DNA of 64,000 nucleotides from Combretum micranthum (taxonomy: Eukaryota; Streptophyta; Magnoliopsida; Myrtales; Combretaceae): positions 419,001-483,000 of the forward strand of contig JAMXBD010000818.1 in NCBI GenBank assembly GCA_024138025.1, in the 5' to 3' direction. The notes under the pieces were generated by a model. That model worked only from the letters and a program-made list of their open reading frames with translations. It was not told the DNA's origin and did not search any database. The first letter of the stretch is position 1. The number at the start of each line of letters is the position of its first letter. Shown here piece after piece: positions 24,733 to 37,450 of this stretch. The position numbers and the translations under genes are program-made.

Positions 24733-25960
24733 AGTATAGCTTATATATATAACTTATATAACATAAAATATATATAACTTATATATGCATGTTATAAGTT
24801 TTAACTTACAAATATTTATAAATATAATCTAACTTATAAACTACAACTTACATATTTAACTTCTATGCAACCTATGTATTTTATTAATACACTATGCAAT
24901 TGTCATATATATAGTTTAATTATATAACTTTTATATATTACATATATACAAATTATGAATGATAACTTATATCTATTATTCAACTTATAAAATATAACCG
25001 TGTATAACTCATATATTTTATCAATACTTTATTATTTTCCATTATATAATATTCATAATCACTAGATTATGTACTTATATTTTTTTACATATTTTTATAT
25101 ATGTATATAAATCATAGATTATAAATAAAAATGATGTATTATATAATTATAAATTATATATATAACTTGTACATATATAAACCTTATGTATAACTTATAT
25201 ACATAAAATATAAATTTATATTTATAACTTGTAAATTATATATACAACTTACATATTTTATCAATATCCTATTTACTTGTTATATATATAGATATACTAT
25301 ATAACTTTTTTCTCAAAACTTGTATATATAAACTATTACTTATAACTTATACATATGAAATATAACTTATATATATAAAACTTGTTACTTATAAAAAATA
25401 AAACATATATAACTTGTAAGTTATATATACAAGTTATAGCTTATATATATATATATATATATAAATTCAACTTACATGTATAACTTAGATACATAACATA
25501 TATATTTCATTAATACACTACTTATTTGTCATATGTATAACATATATAATACATACATAGCTCATATATTCATAATCTCTATAGATTATAAATTTTTATT
25601 TTTTTAGAATGAGTTATATATATAACTTACATATATATAACTTATAACTTGTATATTTATATAAATCATGTATATAAAATATTATCTATAACAATCTGTA
25701 TAAAATATATATTTTTTACTTACAAATTATATATGGAAGTTATGGATTATAACTTATATATACAACTTATATCTTTTATCAATGCACACAATTTTTTTTC
25801 ATATATAATTCTATATTGCCTATATATAAAATATACATAATCCACATATATTACTTATAAGTTTTTTATACAAGTTATATCTTATAAGGGTCTTCATAGA
25901 ACATAAATTATATATTATATGTAATGTTATATATAATATGCATTGTAGATTTGTACATGA
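24733..25960. repeat. TATAACTTATA-type AT-rich degenerate repeat, right block
   Basis: Same composition and wording as 15000-15719: runs of AACTTATA, TATATATA, and ACATATTTTATCAATA recurring around 25015, 25250 and 25500. Frames within it (for example 25649-25840) are chance open stretches of Tyr/Ile/Leu codons. Confidence 0.7.
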
Positions 25961-26304
25961 TTTGATAAATTTTAATAATAAAATAAATAAAAAATGACAT
26001 AATTGTATTCAAAAAGGAGGTTTTGTGTACTTTTATGGTATATTTGTCAATGATTAAATTTAATAGGGGTAAAATAGTAACATCCTCTGAATTTTGATTC
26101 CTATTGGAGAGGAAATAAAGAGATGGTAATAAAAAAAACTATACAGTAGGTGGTTTTTTTTTTTTCTTTATTCCCTCTGCACAGAGAATAGAAATATTAC
26201 TAGTAATAATATGCTTAATTCATTTGTGTAAGTTAGGTAACAAATTGATTCCTTGGAATGATTATTCTATTCTCTCTCTGTTATCTCCAAGTAAATGGAC
26301 CGTA

Positions 26305-27154
26305 TAACAGAAATTACATATGAGTTTGTTATAATCTATTATACTAGTTACAAATTTCTTAAAGATATAACTCTAACTAGTCATTTCTATTACAAGTTGT
26401 AAACTATTGTAACTATTTTTGTTTTAAAATTGATATCTTGATCTTGACCTATAAATAATTATCTAATGCAATCTATTAGCCAAGTTGATCCTTCCTATGT
26501 CTTCACATGTTGTTTATAACATTATATCTCAAAAAAGGTAATCATTCTCATCATCTACTTTACCTATGTATGTTTACCATGCAAGACAAAGTTTATATAA
26601 TGGAGGACCAAGTTTTTTACATATTTTTCTTAAATAAGATGCTATATATATATATATATATATATCATAAAAACATACCATTTTTTAAAATGCTGTATAT
26701 TATTATGTCATGTTTAATATGTGTAAATCGTTTGAAATAGAATGGAAGATGGAATGATAAATTCATTCCTATGTTTGGATACATCAGAGAATGGAATGGA
26801 TATGATATTTATAAAAAATATCCTCAATAATTAATGTGAATAGTAAATGCACAAGATGATAAAAAAAGTAAATTTAGTGGTAGTTTTTTATGAGGAAGGA
26901 ATGAAATGTGATTCCGCCTTGTCAAGGGTAGAAACAAAATCCCCCTCAAAGCTGGAATCGTTAATTCCTAAAAATCATGATTCCAGCTTTTAAATGTACA
27001 TCCAAATATAGAATAGAAATAGAATTTGGAATTGCGATTCCATTTTAGGTTCATTCTTGCGTACCAAATGTGACACTACAGAGTGTAAAGGAGTTGAGTT
27101 AAAATGATATAATATTAAACTCAAATTGAATTTGACATAAAAGTTGAATAAACC
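26305..27154. other. No gene; possible small inverted-repeat element at 26763-27013
   Basis: ATTCCTATGTTTGGATACA (26764-26782) is matched by an imperfect inverted copy around 26994-27012 (TGTACATCCAAATATAGAAT). Such TGTTTGGATACA-type ends occur in small plant DNA transposons. The arms are surrounded by AATGGAATG-rich DNA. No target duplication could be fixed. An (AT)n run lies at 26642-26666. Confidence 0.35.
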
Positions 27155-27862
27155 TAGACATAGACACGGTTTGGCTAGGAACCGAGAAACCGAGAACCGA
27201 ACTGAAACTTTCACCAGTGGTTCTAGAATCAGAACCGGACCAGTTGAACAGTTTTAGAACCCACGAAGGAACCTCCGATTTTCTGGTTCCTAGACGATTC
27301 CAGGCCTAGAACTGGATGGAATAGGTGGTGTTTAATAATGAATCTAACATATTTACAATAGTTAATGTTTTATTATCAATAATAATACATGTAAACATAA
27401 CTTAAAATATATATAAATTTAGTTTGTATAAACTTCGCCCACAAGCAAAATTCATTCTTTAATAACATGGGACTATCATTTGTATACAATTTTCTTGTTA
27501 TCCTCTAGAGTGTTTCGCTATCTCATATTAATAATTATAATTGATATTAGTTGTGTTTTATATATAAATAAATGTGCTTTCTAATTTTTTTTTAAATTTT
27601 GGCTAAATAATTTAATACTTTTAGATCCAATAATTAATTATTTTGAATTTAAAAATTTATTTATTAAAATATAAATTAATTTTTCACATAAAAAAAAGAC
27701 GGTTTCGTCATTCCAACCAGAACCGGGAACCGCCAGTTCCATAGAACCGAATAGAACCGTGGGAGATGGTTCTAGTTCTTTATTTTCGAGACCCGGAACC
27801 AATGGTTTCGATTCCAGTTTTGATTCGGTTCTGTTCGGTTTCAGAAACCGTGAAGATGTCTA
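27155..27862. mobile_element. hAT-like non-autonomous element, 708 bp
   Basis: Inverted termini TAGACAT-(2)-ACACGGTTT and, on the other end, the inverse of TAGACAT-(2)-TCACGGTTT. Both flanks carry the identical eight bases AATAAACC (27147-27154 and 27863-27870), the duplication length of the hAT superfamily. The subterminal regions are packed with ACCGGTTCC/GGAACCG-type short motifs in both orientations, probable transposase binding sites, around an AT-rich centre (27.33-27.69 kb). No transposase coding is present. Confidence 0.85.
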
Positions 27863-27870
27863 AATAAACC

Positions 27871-28468
27871 TGAACTAATCTTAATTTATTTAGAATTTTG
27901 AGTTAAAGTTTGACTTTGATTATCATTGTAAACTTCGAGTTCATCAAATTAAATTCATTTCCATCCTAGAAAGCTCTTTGGGTTTCCTGCCATTGAGGAT
28001 TACGATTCTCAATCTGCATAAAGATAAACGAATCATGATACATATGATTTCTATGACGGTATAATGTGTATCAGTGTGAAATCTTTAATAATGTCCCAAC
28101 TACCACATACTTTATTTAGCACTTTATTTATGTAGTTGGGATCTTAGTACGAGGTGGTTTGTCTTGTCATTTTCATGTGGAATTAAATTGCAATTATTCG
28201 TTTCCTCTTCCGTTAGATTATAAAGAAACAAAGGCCCACATTAATGCTAAGCTTGAATAGAGTAAACCAAGACCGCATTATAAGAAAAAATATGAAACAA
28301 TCATCTAGTACCTTTGAGGTGGATAAGGCAAGATGAGTTATATACCTGCAGCAAAACCAACACCTCATGATATAAAAGGCTTTCAAATATTGATGACCAA
28401 GAAGGTCTCCGCTTTCACTGTCCAATAATTCTTGCACACTTGTTTTTTACTATCCTTTTGTGGAGTGT
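27871..28468. other. No gene seen
   Basis: AT-rich spacer between the hAT-like element and the Athila 5' LTR. No domain, long frame or clear repeat structure was found. Confidence 0.4.
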
Positions 28469-29850
28469 TGATAACTCATAGTTACTCTATTTAAATCACA
28501 TGGATTTGTGCTCATTTGTACTTTATTAATTGATGAAATTCCCATAAAGTGACTTTTATTACTTAATTTTTTGTTTTCAGTTCATTTGAGGTCAAAACAA
28601 GAAATTAAGATAGCTTAATCAAGATTTATAACAAAAACGACAAAAACATGGAATCCGGACATAAATTGTGTCTGCAGTCTATACCTACGGTTGATAATGA
28701 AGAAATCAAATTGAGCCTATGATTGAAATCAAGGGAAGCATGAAGATTTGGAGGAGAGTCAATCGCGGTAGCAACTACGCCAACAATTAGCGCCTATGGT
28801 TAACATTGTGCTCAAGTGCAAACAAAATTGAATTTCACTTAGAATCAATCACGGTATGAACCAAGCTTGCTATTATACCCACGATCTAGCCCTTATCATG
28901 CACATGTTATTTTTTATAAAGTTTTTTACGAGAAATCTATCTTTTTAGCAATAAATATCCATTTAGTTCATGCCTTTTACCAATAAATAGGCAAGTATAG
29001 TAGTATAAGATAGGGAGATTGTACAGAATTTCATTGTGAATATTCCATATCTTTTTGTAACTAATTAGAGACAGAATTCTAGTGAGAGAAACTCTACTCT
29101 GTTATGGTTCAAGCTTCTTGGGTTAATTCTAGAGTTGATATTGAGTTCAAATTGCTAGTATTCGTGTGCCCATAGGTGTTTTCTATCTCCATTTCTTGTT
29201 ATTTATTTGATTTTGTACTTATTTGATGAATATCATGGAGAAATAATTGGTTTTGTGCTTAGATTTGGTGGAACCAAACTTAATTCTTGTGATTTCTGCC
29301 ATGAATTTATTGAAAATTGTTAAGTACTTGTAATTAATAGCTTAAGCTGCATTTTTTTGGGTTTATGTGTGTGCACCACGTGAACTCACATTAGATTTCA
29401 ACAAAATAGATTGTGAAATCATTCTTTTGAAAAGATTAAGCTATTAGTGAGGATTGTTCATAACATCTAGAGATAGAGTGATGAAATCTTTTTGTCACTT
29501 TGTTAAATATTCATGAAAGATGGTTTTTAATCAAAATATTCTCGTTCTTAATGCAAACTAGGTTGCTAATGGCTAGGAAGAGATTCTAGTTGTTTGACCT
29601 AGGTTTAGACGTTAATGGTAACCGAGAGAGACATTAATATATTTTTGTGAATTCAACAGTATAAACATATTCAACAAATAACTCATTGAGTTTGTTTTCT
29701 AAGAAATCATATGATACTAATGTGGCAAAGTAAATCTATTTTTTGCATTTTGAACATATATTTTGTGAGTTTACCCTAAAGTATATATATAATAGTTTAG
29801 CTCCGTATATACTTATTTTTCTTATTAATACTGTGCATTTCTTGGAAGTT
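28469..29850 (+). repeat. Athila 5' LTR and adjoining untranslated DNA
   Basis: It starts TGATAACTCATAGTTACTC, matching the 3' LTR start. No clear TG...CA right end or primer binding site could be fixed before the protease frame, so the right boundary is uncertain. No coding sequence is visible. Confidence 0.6.
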
Positions 29851-29894
29851 GGTTGAGGAGAACAACTAAGCATTCCTTTCCTAGCATCACCATA

Positions 29895-30330
29895 TATAAT
29901 TGAAAATTTACCCGTTGAAAAGCCTTAGTTGACTCAGGAGCTAGTGTAAACCTAATACCTTATAACATGTCTAAGAAATTTGATTTAGGAGAACCTGAGA
30001 CTACGACAATGAGTCTTCAACTAACTGATAATCCATTAGGTATCTAAGGAGAATTATAAAAGATGTTTTAATCAAAGTGTAAGATTTCATAATCCTTATT
30101 GATTTCAGGATCATGGATATGGATGAAAGTGTAGATATGCCCTTTATTTTAGGGAGACCATTCTTAACTACTAAAAGGGTTGTCATTGACGTTAAGGACA
30201 AGAAATTAGCTTTGCATGCGGGAAATGATGAGATGGTTATTCGATTATTGGAATGCACTAAACAAACTCTGAACAATGATGATAACTATTTCACTTTAGA
30301 TATCCTTGATTCAAAATTGTGAGGTTTTGC
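29895..30330 (+). pseudogene. Athila protease region
   Basis: LVDSGASVNLIPYNMSKKF (about 29926-29985) contains the intact aspartic protease triad D-S-G, followed by a frame break and stops near 30046-30075. The domain resumes with FILGRPFLTTKRVVIDVK (about 30145-30200), the characteristic Athila/Tat continuation ILGRPFL followed by VIDV. It ends in a stop just after LDSKL (30322). The order and spacing are normal for the clade, but upstream gag is missing. Confidence 0.8.
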
Positions 30331-30849
30331 AATAAGTGACCCATGATGATGCTTAAGAGCTGTAGTTGAAAAGGGGAAGTAATGATGGTGTGAATTCTAA
30401 GCATGTAATGAAGGAAGTAGCTTAACTTGAGGCAAATGAGGAAGTGATGAAGGATCATCTGAAGGAAGACATAGATAGGAATGATATCACTCGGTTGAAA
30501 CCTTCCATTGAAGAACCACCAGGATGGGAGTTGAAACAGTTGCTCAAATACTTGGAATATGTTTTTTCTTGAGAAAAATTCCAAACTACCTGTCATTGTT
30601 TCATCCTATCTTGATGATGAATAAAAAGAAAAGCTATTGAAAGTGTTAAAGCAACATAAAAGAGCCACGCCTAGAAAATATTTAACATCAGAGGCATTAA
30701 TATATCATTTTGTACTCACAAAAAATTTATTGAGAAAAATTTTAAGGCAATCGTGCAACCTCAGAGGTGCCTAAATCCTAACTGGAAGGAGGTAGTGAAG
30801 AAATATGTTATAAAATTATAAGACGCAAGGCTCATATGCACATATTTGA

Positions 30850-31430
30850 TAGTTCATGGGTGATTATAGTCTAAGTGGTACCAAAGAAAGGACGTATAAC
30901 AGTTGTGCCTAATGAAAAGAGTGAGCTTATACCGATGCGTACTGTTGCAGGATGGAGAGTATGTATTGATTATAGGAAGCTCAACGATGCTACCCATAAA
31001 GATAATTTCCCATTACCTTCTATCAATCTGATGTTAGAGAGATTAGCAAGGCAAGCATATTATTATTTTCCAGATGGCATGTCAGGATACTTTTAGATCC
31101 CCATAGCATAGGATGATTAAGAGAAAACCACTTTCGCATGCTCGTGCAGTACTTTTGCATATTGAAGAATGTCATTTGGTTTGTGCAACACTTCAGCAAC
31201 TTTCTAACATTGCGTGATGGCTATCTTTGAAGATCCATTAGAAAATGAGATGGAGGTGTTCATAGATGATTTTTCCGTGTTTGGAGATTCGTTTGATGGT
31301 TACCTCATGAATCTAAAAAAAGTACTTTAGAGATGTGAAGAGACAAACTTAAAATTAAGTTGGGAGAAATGCCATTTTATGGTGCAACAAGACATAGCAT
31401 TAGGGCATAAGATATTAAGCTAAAGAATTG
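30850..31430 (+). pseudogene. Athila reverse transcriptase, broken
   Basis: MVPKKGRITVV then RTVAGWRVCIDYRKLNDAT (about 30940-30996) and DNFPLPSINLMLERLA (about 31000-31047) are classic Athila wording. FPDGMSGYF (about 31069-31095) carries the first catalytic Asp. RMSFGLCNTSATF follows after stops and a frame change. EVFIDDFSVFGDSF (about 31255-31296) is the catalytic box (FIDD, both Asp present). WEKCHFMV (about 31364-31387) follows. Stops at 31094, 31109, 31118 and 31328 and several frame changes disable it. Confidence 0.88.
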
Positions 31431-32050
31431 AAGTAGACACAACAAAATTGAGGTTATTGCAAATTTGCCACCAACATTTTCAGTTAAGGCTATTGGAAGC
31501 TTTTTGGGTACGTCAAGTTTTATAAAAGATCGATTAAAGACTTCTCCAAGAACACTAGTCTGTTGACAAAGCTTCTAAAGTAGGAAGCTTAGTTTGATTT
31601 CAATGAAGATTACATGGAAGCTTTCAATTTGTTAAAAGAGAAATTAACTAATGTTCCCATCATGGTAGTGCTGGATCGGAATTTACCTTTTGAGTTGATG
31701 CTAGTAATTCAACAATTGTAGCTATCTTGGGTTAATGAAGAGATAAGCACTTCCAATCGATAAATTATGCAAGCAAGACTTTAACTCCAACTCAAGAAAA
31801 TTACACGACAAAAGAAAAGGAATTACTAGCACTAGTATTTGCATTTGATAAATTCCAATCTTAACTTATATTATAAAAAATATTGTATATATACTGGCCA
31901 TGCTGCCTTGAAGTACGTCTTATCTAAGATCGATGCTAAACCATGTCTCATTCGATGGGTTTTACTTTTACAAGAGTTTGATTTGGAGATTATAGATAAG
32001 AGAGGATCAAAAAATTCAGCAGCAAACCATCTATCCAGGTTAAAAATCTA
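31431..32050 (+). pseudogene. Athila RNase H region, broken
   Basis: The connecting region is poorly readable. TTKEKELLALVFAFDKF (about 31809-31858) contains the Glu of the active site. YTGHAALKYVLSKIDAKP (about 31890-31945), RWVLLLQEFDLEI and NSAANHLSRL (about 32013-32042) follow in the normal order. The catalytic position of T-D-H-A reads T-G-H-A, so the second Asp is lost. Frame changes separate the pieces. Confidence 0.8.
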
Positions 32051-32289
32051 TTTCTAGATCAATTGAGGGACGAGGAGATTAATGATGAGCTTTTAGAGGA
32101 ACGGCTATATTCTATTTGCACTATAGATAATGACCTTAACCCATGATTTTCGTACATCATTAATTATCTGGCCAACAAAGAATTTTCTATGGAACTAGGT
32201 TAAAACTAATAGAAAAAGTTTTTTTTTTCATATTTGAAACACTATTTTTAGGAAGATGCCTTCCTTTTCCGCATTCATCTTGACTAAAT

Positions 32290-33300
32290 ATTTAGAGAAT
32301 GTATTTCACATAAAGAGGGTCAAAAGATATTACATCATTGTCATGATTGACAAACTAGAGGCCAATATAGTGCAAATAGAATGGCTCACAAAGTTTTAGA
32401 TGCAGTTTCTATTAGCTATTGACTTCTAAAGGTGCTCAAACATTTGTTGCAAATTGTGAAAAGTGCCAAAGAGTTAGAAATATTTCAAAAAGAGATGAAA
32501 TGCCCCCAAAAATTATTTTGAAATGTGAAGTCTTTAATGTATGATGCATGGTGCATGGATTTTATGAGACTATTCCCAAGCTCTTTTGGCAACAAATATA
32601 TCTTAGTAGTAGTAGATTATGTTTCAAAATGGGTAAAGGCCCAAGGACTACCTACTAATGATGGTCTTGTAGTCACAAAATGTTTGAAAATGTTGTTTTG
32701 AAGATCCAACTATTTAAAAGCTCTAATCGGTGATAGTGATGCTCATTTTTGTAATGCAAAAATTGAAAAGGTTTTGAAATGATATGTAATGCATCATAGA
32801 GTATCTACCCCCTATAATCCTCAAACGAGTGGACAAGCTGAGGTCTCTAATAGAGAACTCAAACAAATCTTGGAGAAGATGGCTGCGACCAATAGGAAAA
32901 ATTAGGCTAAAAACTAGATGATGCACTCTAAACCTATTGAACTGCTTATAAGACTCTGCTTAGGATAACGTCTTATAGGATGTTCTATAGGAAGGCATAC
33001 CTTTTGCCAGTAAAGATTGAGTACAAAGCGTATTGGGACATTAAATTGGTAAATTTTGATCTTGCAAATGCTGGTAAAAATAGACGTTCTTAGTTGAATG
33101 AATTAGATGAATCATGTTTGAGTTCTTATGAGAACAATAGGTTATACAAGGAGAAAGTCAAGCAATGCTACGACTCAAGAATTAAGCATCCGCATGAGTT
33201 TAAGGAAGGGGACTCAATATGTTGTTCAATTTTAGACAAAGCCTTTTCCTCAGAAAACTCAAATCAAGATTGTTAGGTTCCTTTAGAGTAATATAAATGT
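32290..33300 (+). pseudogene. Athila integrase, broken
   Basis: The zinc-binding part is readable as LHHCHD then a stop (about 32333-32352) and NCEKCQRVRNISKRDEMP (about 32454-32507). The core gives [20 protein letters not shown] (32553-32612, first Asp), GDSDAHFCN (about 32731-32757, second Asp region) and [17 protein letters not shown] (about 32815-32866, with the Glu). The C-terminal piece NNRLYKEKVKQCYDSRIKHP (about 33133-33192) is typical of Athila. At least five stops and two frame changes are present. The GGGAGGCAACCCA landmark of this clade follows 0.2 kb later. Confidence 0.85.
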
Positions 33301-34962
33301 ACCATAATGGAGCTATGAATGTTGAGCACACTGATAAAGGAATTTTCAAGGTGAATGGTAAAAAACTTAAGATTTATTAGGGGTCATTAAAAGTTCTAGG
33401 AAAGGTGAAGGAATTGCACTTTGTGCAAGTTTCTTGAGCTGCTAAAGAAAATTTTGTCAAGCTAATGACATTAAACTAGTGCTTCTTGGGAGGCAACCCA
33501 TAGCTAATGTTTCATTTCTTTTTGTTATTTGTTTTTCTTAGTAGCTTTTGATATTTTTTTTTTAGTTTAGTAGATTTCTTGATGATGAAGGGATTTGAAT
33601 TCGAGTTAGAGTTTATTTTGAAATTATAACGCATGTAAAATAAGGAAATTTCAGTCGTACACATCACGGTTAAATCTATGCTTAATTAAATGAGTTGCGG
33701 GGGCTAACTTACTTGATAAAATTGGTCGTGACTTACAGTGTGATTATAATCACACCTCGAACTACGATTGTAAACCCCCAAAAATTTTCATAATCCTTAA
33801 AAATAATTTTAGAAGTATAAATAGCAAAAACCCGAAAAATCAATTTGAGATTAAAACTCAATTCTAGACCGAGTCAAATATCGAAAACGAAACCCTAAAA
33901 CTCGACCCAAGTTAAAAATTAATTCCAAATAAGAACAGAAACGAGTTCTCTCAATCTTGAGAAAACGAGAACCCCTGAAACAAAATATAAAGTCCAATTA
34001 TCGATATAATCAACGTCCGTACGTCGATTAAGTAATCTACCCAATTCCTAAAACGCAAATCGAAACAATAAATCCAAATACCGCTTAACAACGAGATAAT
34101 AAAATCCTAATTCCTTTAGTAAAATTTTAGAATCACAAAATCCAAATTTTCCACAAAAGTCAAATCGAGTCAACTCATAAACCTAGACTGGGTTAAACGA
34201 TCCCGAGAACTAAAAACAAATAAATAATCACAAATAAAATAAAATATAATTTCGAGCTAAAATTTTAAAACGATCAAAACTCAAAAATTATACGATCTTA
34301 CGAATAACTCAGTAAAATCGGAAATCAAAACGAAACCCTAAAAGTCAACAAGCCTATAACGAACCTTAGTGTTTAAGATCCGGCAATCCCGTGTTTTCAA
34401 ACCCTAGAAAACGAAATTAAATTAATAGCTTCAAATAGTTCGCAATAGTATAGGGCAACATAAAAAATAGATTCGCGAAATTCGAGTGACCTTCGGACTC
34501 AAACGGGATCGGTTCTCGAAAAGCGTGTCCCGGAGCTCGAATATTAAAAATATTCCGTTTATACCAATAGACTCATAAAAATACAAGGATTCCAAAAATA
34601 TCAGTTTTAGAATTTTTCGGTAACTAAAAATTACAGATATCGCATTATTACGCGTATTTTTATTAATATCGGTACTTTAATTGTCTAGTCTACTATTCAT
34701 AGTACTTTTCTACTATTCATTACTATTCATCTATCTCTATTTTTTCTTACACCTACATATCTATTTTCTTATTTTTTTCATTTCCAATACACCTTTATTC
34801 ACATCAACTTTACACATTACTTCTTTATTACTCAAACAAATAAAATCAAATCAAATTCCCCCCCTCTAATAAAGCAAAACCGGCGCCTATATGTCCCCCA
34901 TGCATCCAATTATTTTTCTTTTTCAATTTATTTTATTACATCAAAAATCACTCCAAAAATTC

Positions 34963-34970
34963 TATAAATA
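34963..34970 (+). promoter_or_regulatory. TATA box of the solo LTR
   Basis: TATAAATA followed by CCCCCTTCCTCTTCC. It is the same box and pyrimidine leader as at 6576 and 16854. Confidence 0.65.
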
Positions 34971-37294
34971 CCCCCTTCCTCTTCCATTCTTTCACACAAT
35001 TCTTTACACTACCAAAACTCTCTCAAATCAATTCCTCACAAAAATCATGTCTCATACATAAACCATCTACCACATATCACTACTCACATAATACCCATTT
35101 CATTTACCATCTCCATATCTCTTACATACTTTAGGTAATATTTCTTCCATCTATTATTCATCCATGTCATGTAACTTAACATGACTATGGTGTTGTTTTG
35201 AAACTCATATGAGTAGTAAAAGCAACAACATGTTCATGTTTTGTTCTTGTACATAAGCTTCCTATTTTATTATGTTGTTATTATTATTGTTATTATTTGC
35301 TTCTAATCTAACTTATATTATGTATATTATGTATATATATTTATTTAGAGCATATAAGCTCATTTGTTATTTATTTACATTCAAGTTATGCAATTTATTT
35401 ATTTTATTAAGACTAGTCTTTCTAGTCTTAGACTTGTCCATATCAAGTCAAAATAATCTTTTGTTCATTTTCTTTAAATCTTTCGGGACTAGTCCATTCT
35501 TAGTCCCGGGATGCCTTGACAAAGCTAAGGCTCCAATACTTGATCGGGATTCCTTGATGAAGCTAAGGTTCCCAATGCTTGATATTTTACTTTCTTGTTC
35601 ATTAATTATTTTTAGTATTTTCTTATGATCTTATTATTTTATATGCTCATGATACTTGCATTTGCGTAATGTTAATGTCTCAACTAATCTAAAAATAGAA
35701 TTTTGTTTTACTAAATGAACTCAAAGCTAAGTTTCCAATTATATGATTTACCACAAACATGAGGTTATTATCAACAACCTAGAAATAGAATAATACAAGT
35801 TTTCTCAAGTTTTCTTAAATAACGAAGATAGTTTTACCAAAGAAAACATAAATAAATATTTTCCTTGTATTTTATGGTAATCTAAGTTTTTAGAAAAATA
35901 AATCGTTAATATCGAAAGTTTAAGATTTAAATTCTTTTCTAAACTAAGGAACAAACTAGTTTTCAAAGTTAAGACAAAAAATCAACTCATCAAGTTGTGA
36001 ACCCACTTAGGAAAAATAATGATTTTCAAATTTCTAAAAGAAGGAACTAATTTTCAAAGGAATATAAATGAGGTAAGATTTATAATAATGGATTTTATAA
36101 AGATGATTCTTCTCAAAAGAAATGAAAGAACAAGTTTTAGAAAGCAAAAGCTTATATTTTAGAAATGAATATAAGAAGACAAGATTCATTTTCTAAAACC
36201 ATCCTAAATACAAAATTATAAAAAGGTTTTGAACAAATATACTTTTTGATAAAAATCGATCTTTTATCACTAGAAGCGAAATTTATGAAAAACTAAGGTT
36301 AAAAGGAAATTTTACTTGTTTTGGAAAAGGAAATGAAGAAAATAAAATAAGAATATACTCATTTATAACAACCTAGTAAAAATATAAAATTTCTTTAAAT
36401 ACTTGAAAAGAAAATTTCAAGTTAAAATCTAAATGAATTGTTTTATAAATTGTTGAGACACTACCATTGGGATTTTTGCATATAAAGTGAGCATACCTAT
36501 ATATTCAAAAGTATTTATCAAATATATATTTATATTATTTCAAAAGGATTTTCTTTAAAATGGAGATGAGTTAGAAAATGGATTTTTGCAAAAGTTTAGA
36601 AAATTCGTTTTAAATCTGTACCTGACGTTTTCGGAACCCAAATGACCTTTTATGACAAGGATAAGCTTAGAAATAGATAGATCTTTTCGAATAGGTAGAA
36701 AACGGTATATTATACGCGCGATTCCGAGTTGAAATGACCAAGTTATGGCCATTTTAAGTTGGAACATTCCCTCATGCGAACTTTAACGTTCTTTGACATT
36801 GTTTTGTCAAAATGCAAGAAAATCTTCAAGAAAAACTCATTGTGGGTATTTTCTTTGGTTAGGTGATCCCGAGGAAGGATTCCTTTACCCCGAGGATTGT
36901 TACGATTAAGTGGAGTGTGTGAACGACTCATCCGCTTAGAGGAATAGACGACATGGCATCGTGAGTTACTTCCCGTTAATTTTCTCATACTCTTGATTGT
37001 GCTTGTAAAATTAGTTGCACTAGAATTTAGGCAAAATCAAAAGGAAGTGTATGATAATATGTTGAAAGAATACTAAGTATATCGAGACTCGATTTGTTTT
37101 TAATAAAGTTGTATGTGCATTAATATCTTGAAGTGTTTGAAATTGGTTGATCACTTGAAAGAAGTTAAATGTAACTACTAGACTTTAATTAAAGAAACTA
37201 TTCATGCACTTCATATGTTGAGTCACATTGCATTCACTACTATACAATTGGTGGGACAAGTGTATAATAGTGGTGGTAGACATAACCGGTATAT

Positions 37295-37450
37295 CATGTA
37301 AGTGGCGAGTAGGAGCCGGTAAGAACTACTTAAATTGATGGCTAGTAGGAGCCTGTAATAACTACAAGTTTTTGATGGCTAGTAGGAGCCTGTAATAACT
37401 ACAAGTTTTTGATGGCGTATAGGAGCCGGTAAGATCTATAAAAGTGTTTT
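37295..37450 (+). repeat. LTR minisatellite, about four units of 40-45 bp
   Basis: Units contain GGCGAGTAGGAGCCGGTAAG or GGCTAGTAGGAGCCTGTAAT, followed by AACTAC and AAGTTTTTGAT. The copy number differs between the three Tekay LTRs (fewer at 8640-8700; spread at 19300 and 23960-24080). Confidence 0.85.

Larger units (their letters stand above)
14774..26304. mobile_element. AT-rich inverted-repeat element, split by nested LTRs
   Basis: The ends 14774-14794 and 26284-26304 are inverted copies sharing TACGG, four differing bases, then TTTACTTGGAGA (17 of 21 matching). Without the LTRs inserted at 15720-24732 the element would be about 2.5 kb. Its arms are dominated by TATAACTTATA-like DNA (15.0-15.72 and 24.73-25.96 kb), which supports both arms belonging to one unit. 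No transposase is visible, and I cannot read a clean target duplication, so the superfamily is open (hAT or PIF/Harbinger). Confidence 0.5.

Noticed and set aside
25649..26740. Tyr/Ile/Leu-rich frames as small proteins
   Set aside because: They lie in AT-rich repeat DNA where stops are rare by composition; no start context or domain.
34881..34890. GGCGCC at 34884 as an Athila primer binding site
   Set aside because: It lies inside the Tekay solo LTR, not next to an Athila LTR, and the surrounding bases do not extend the tRNA match.
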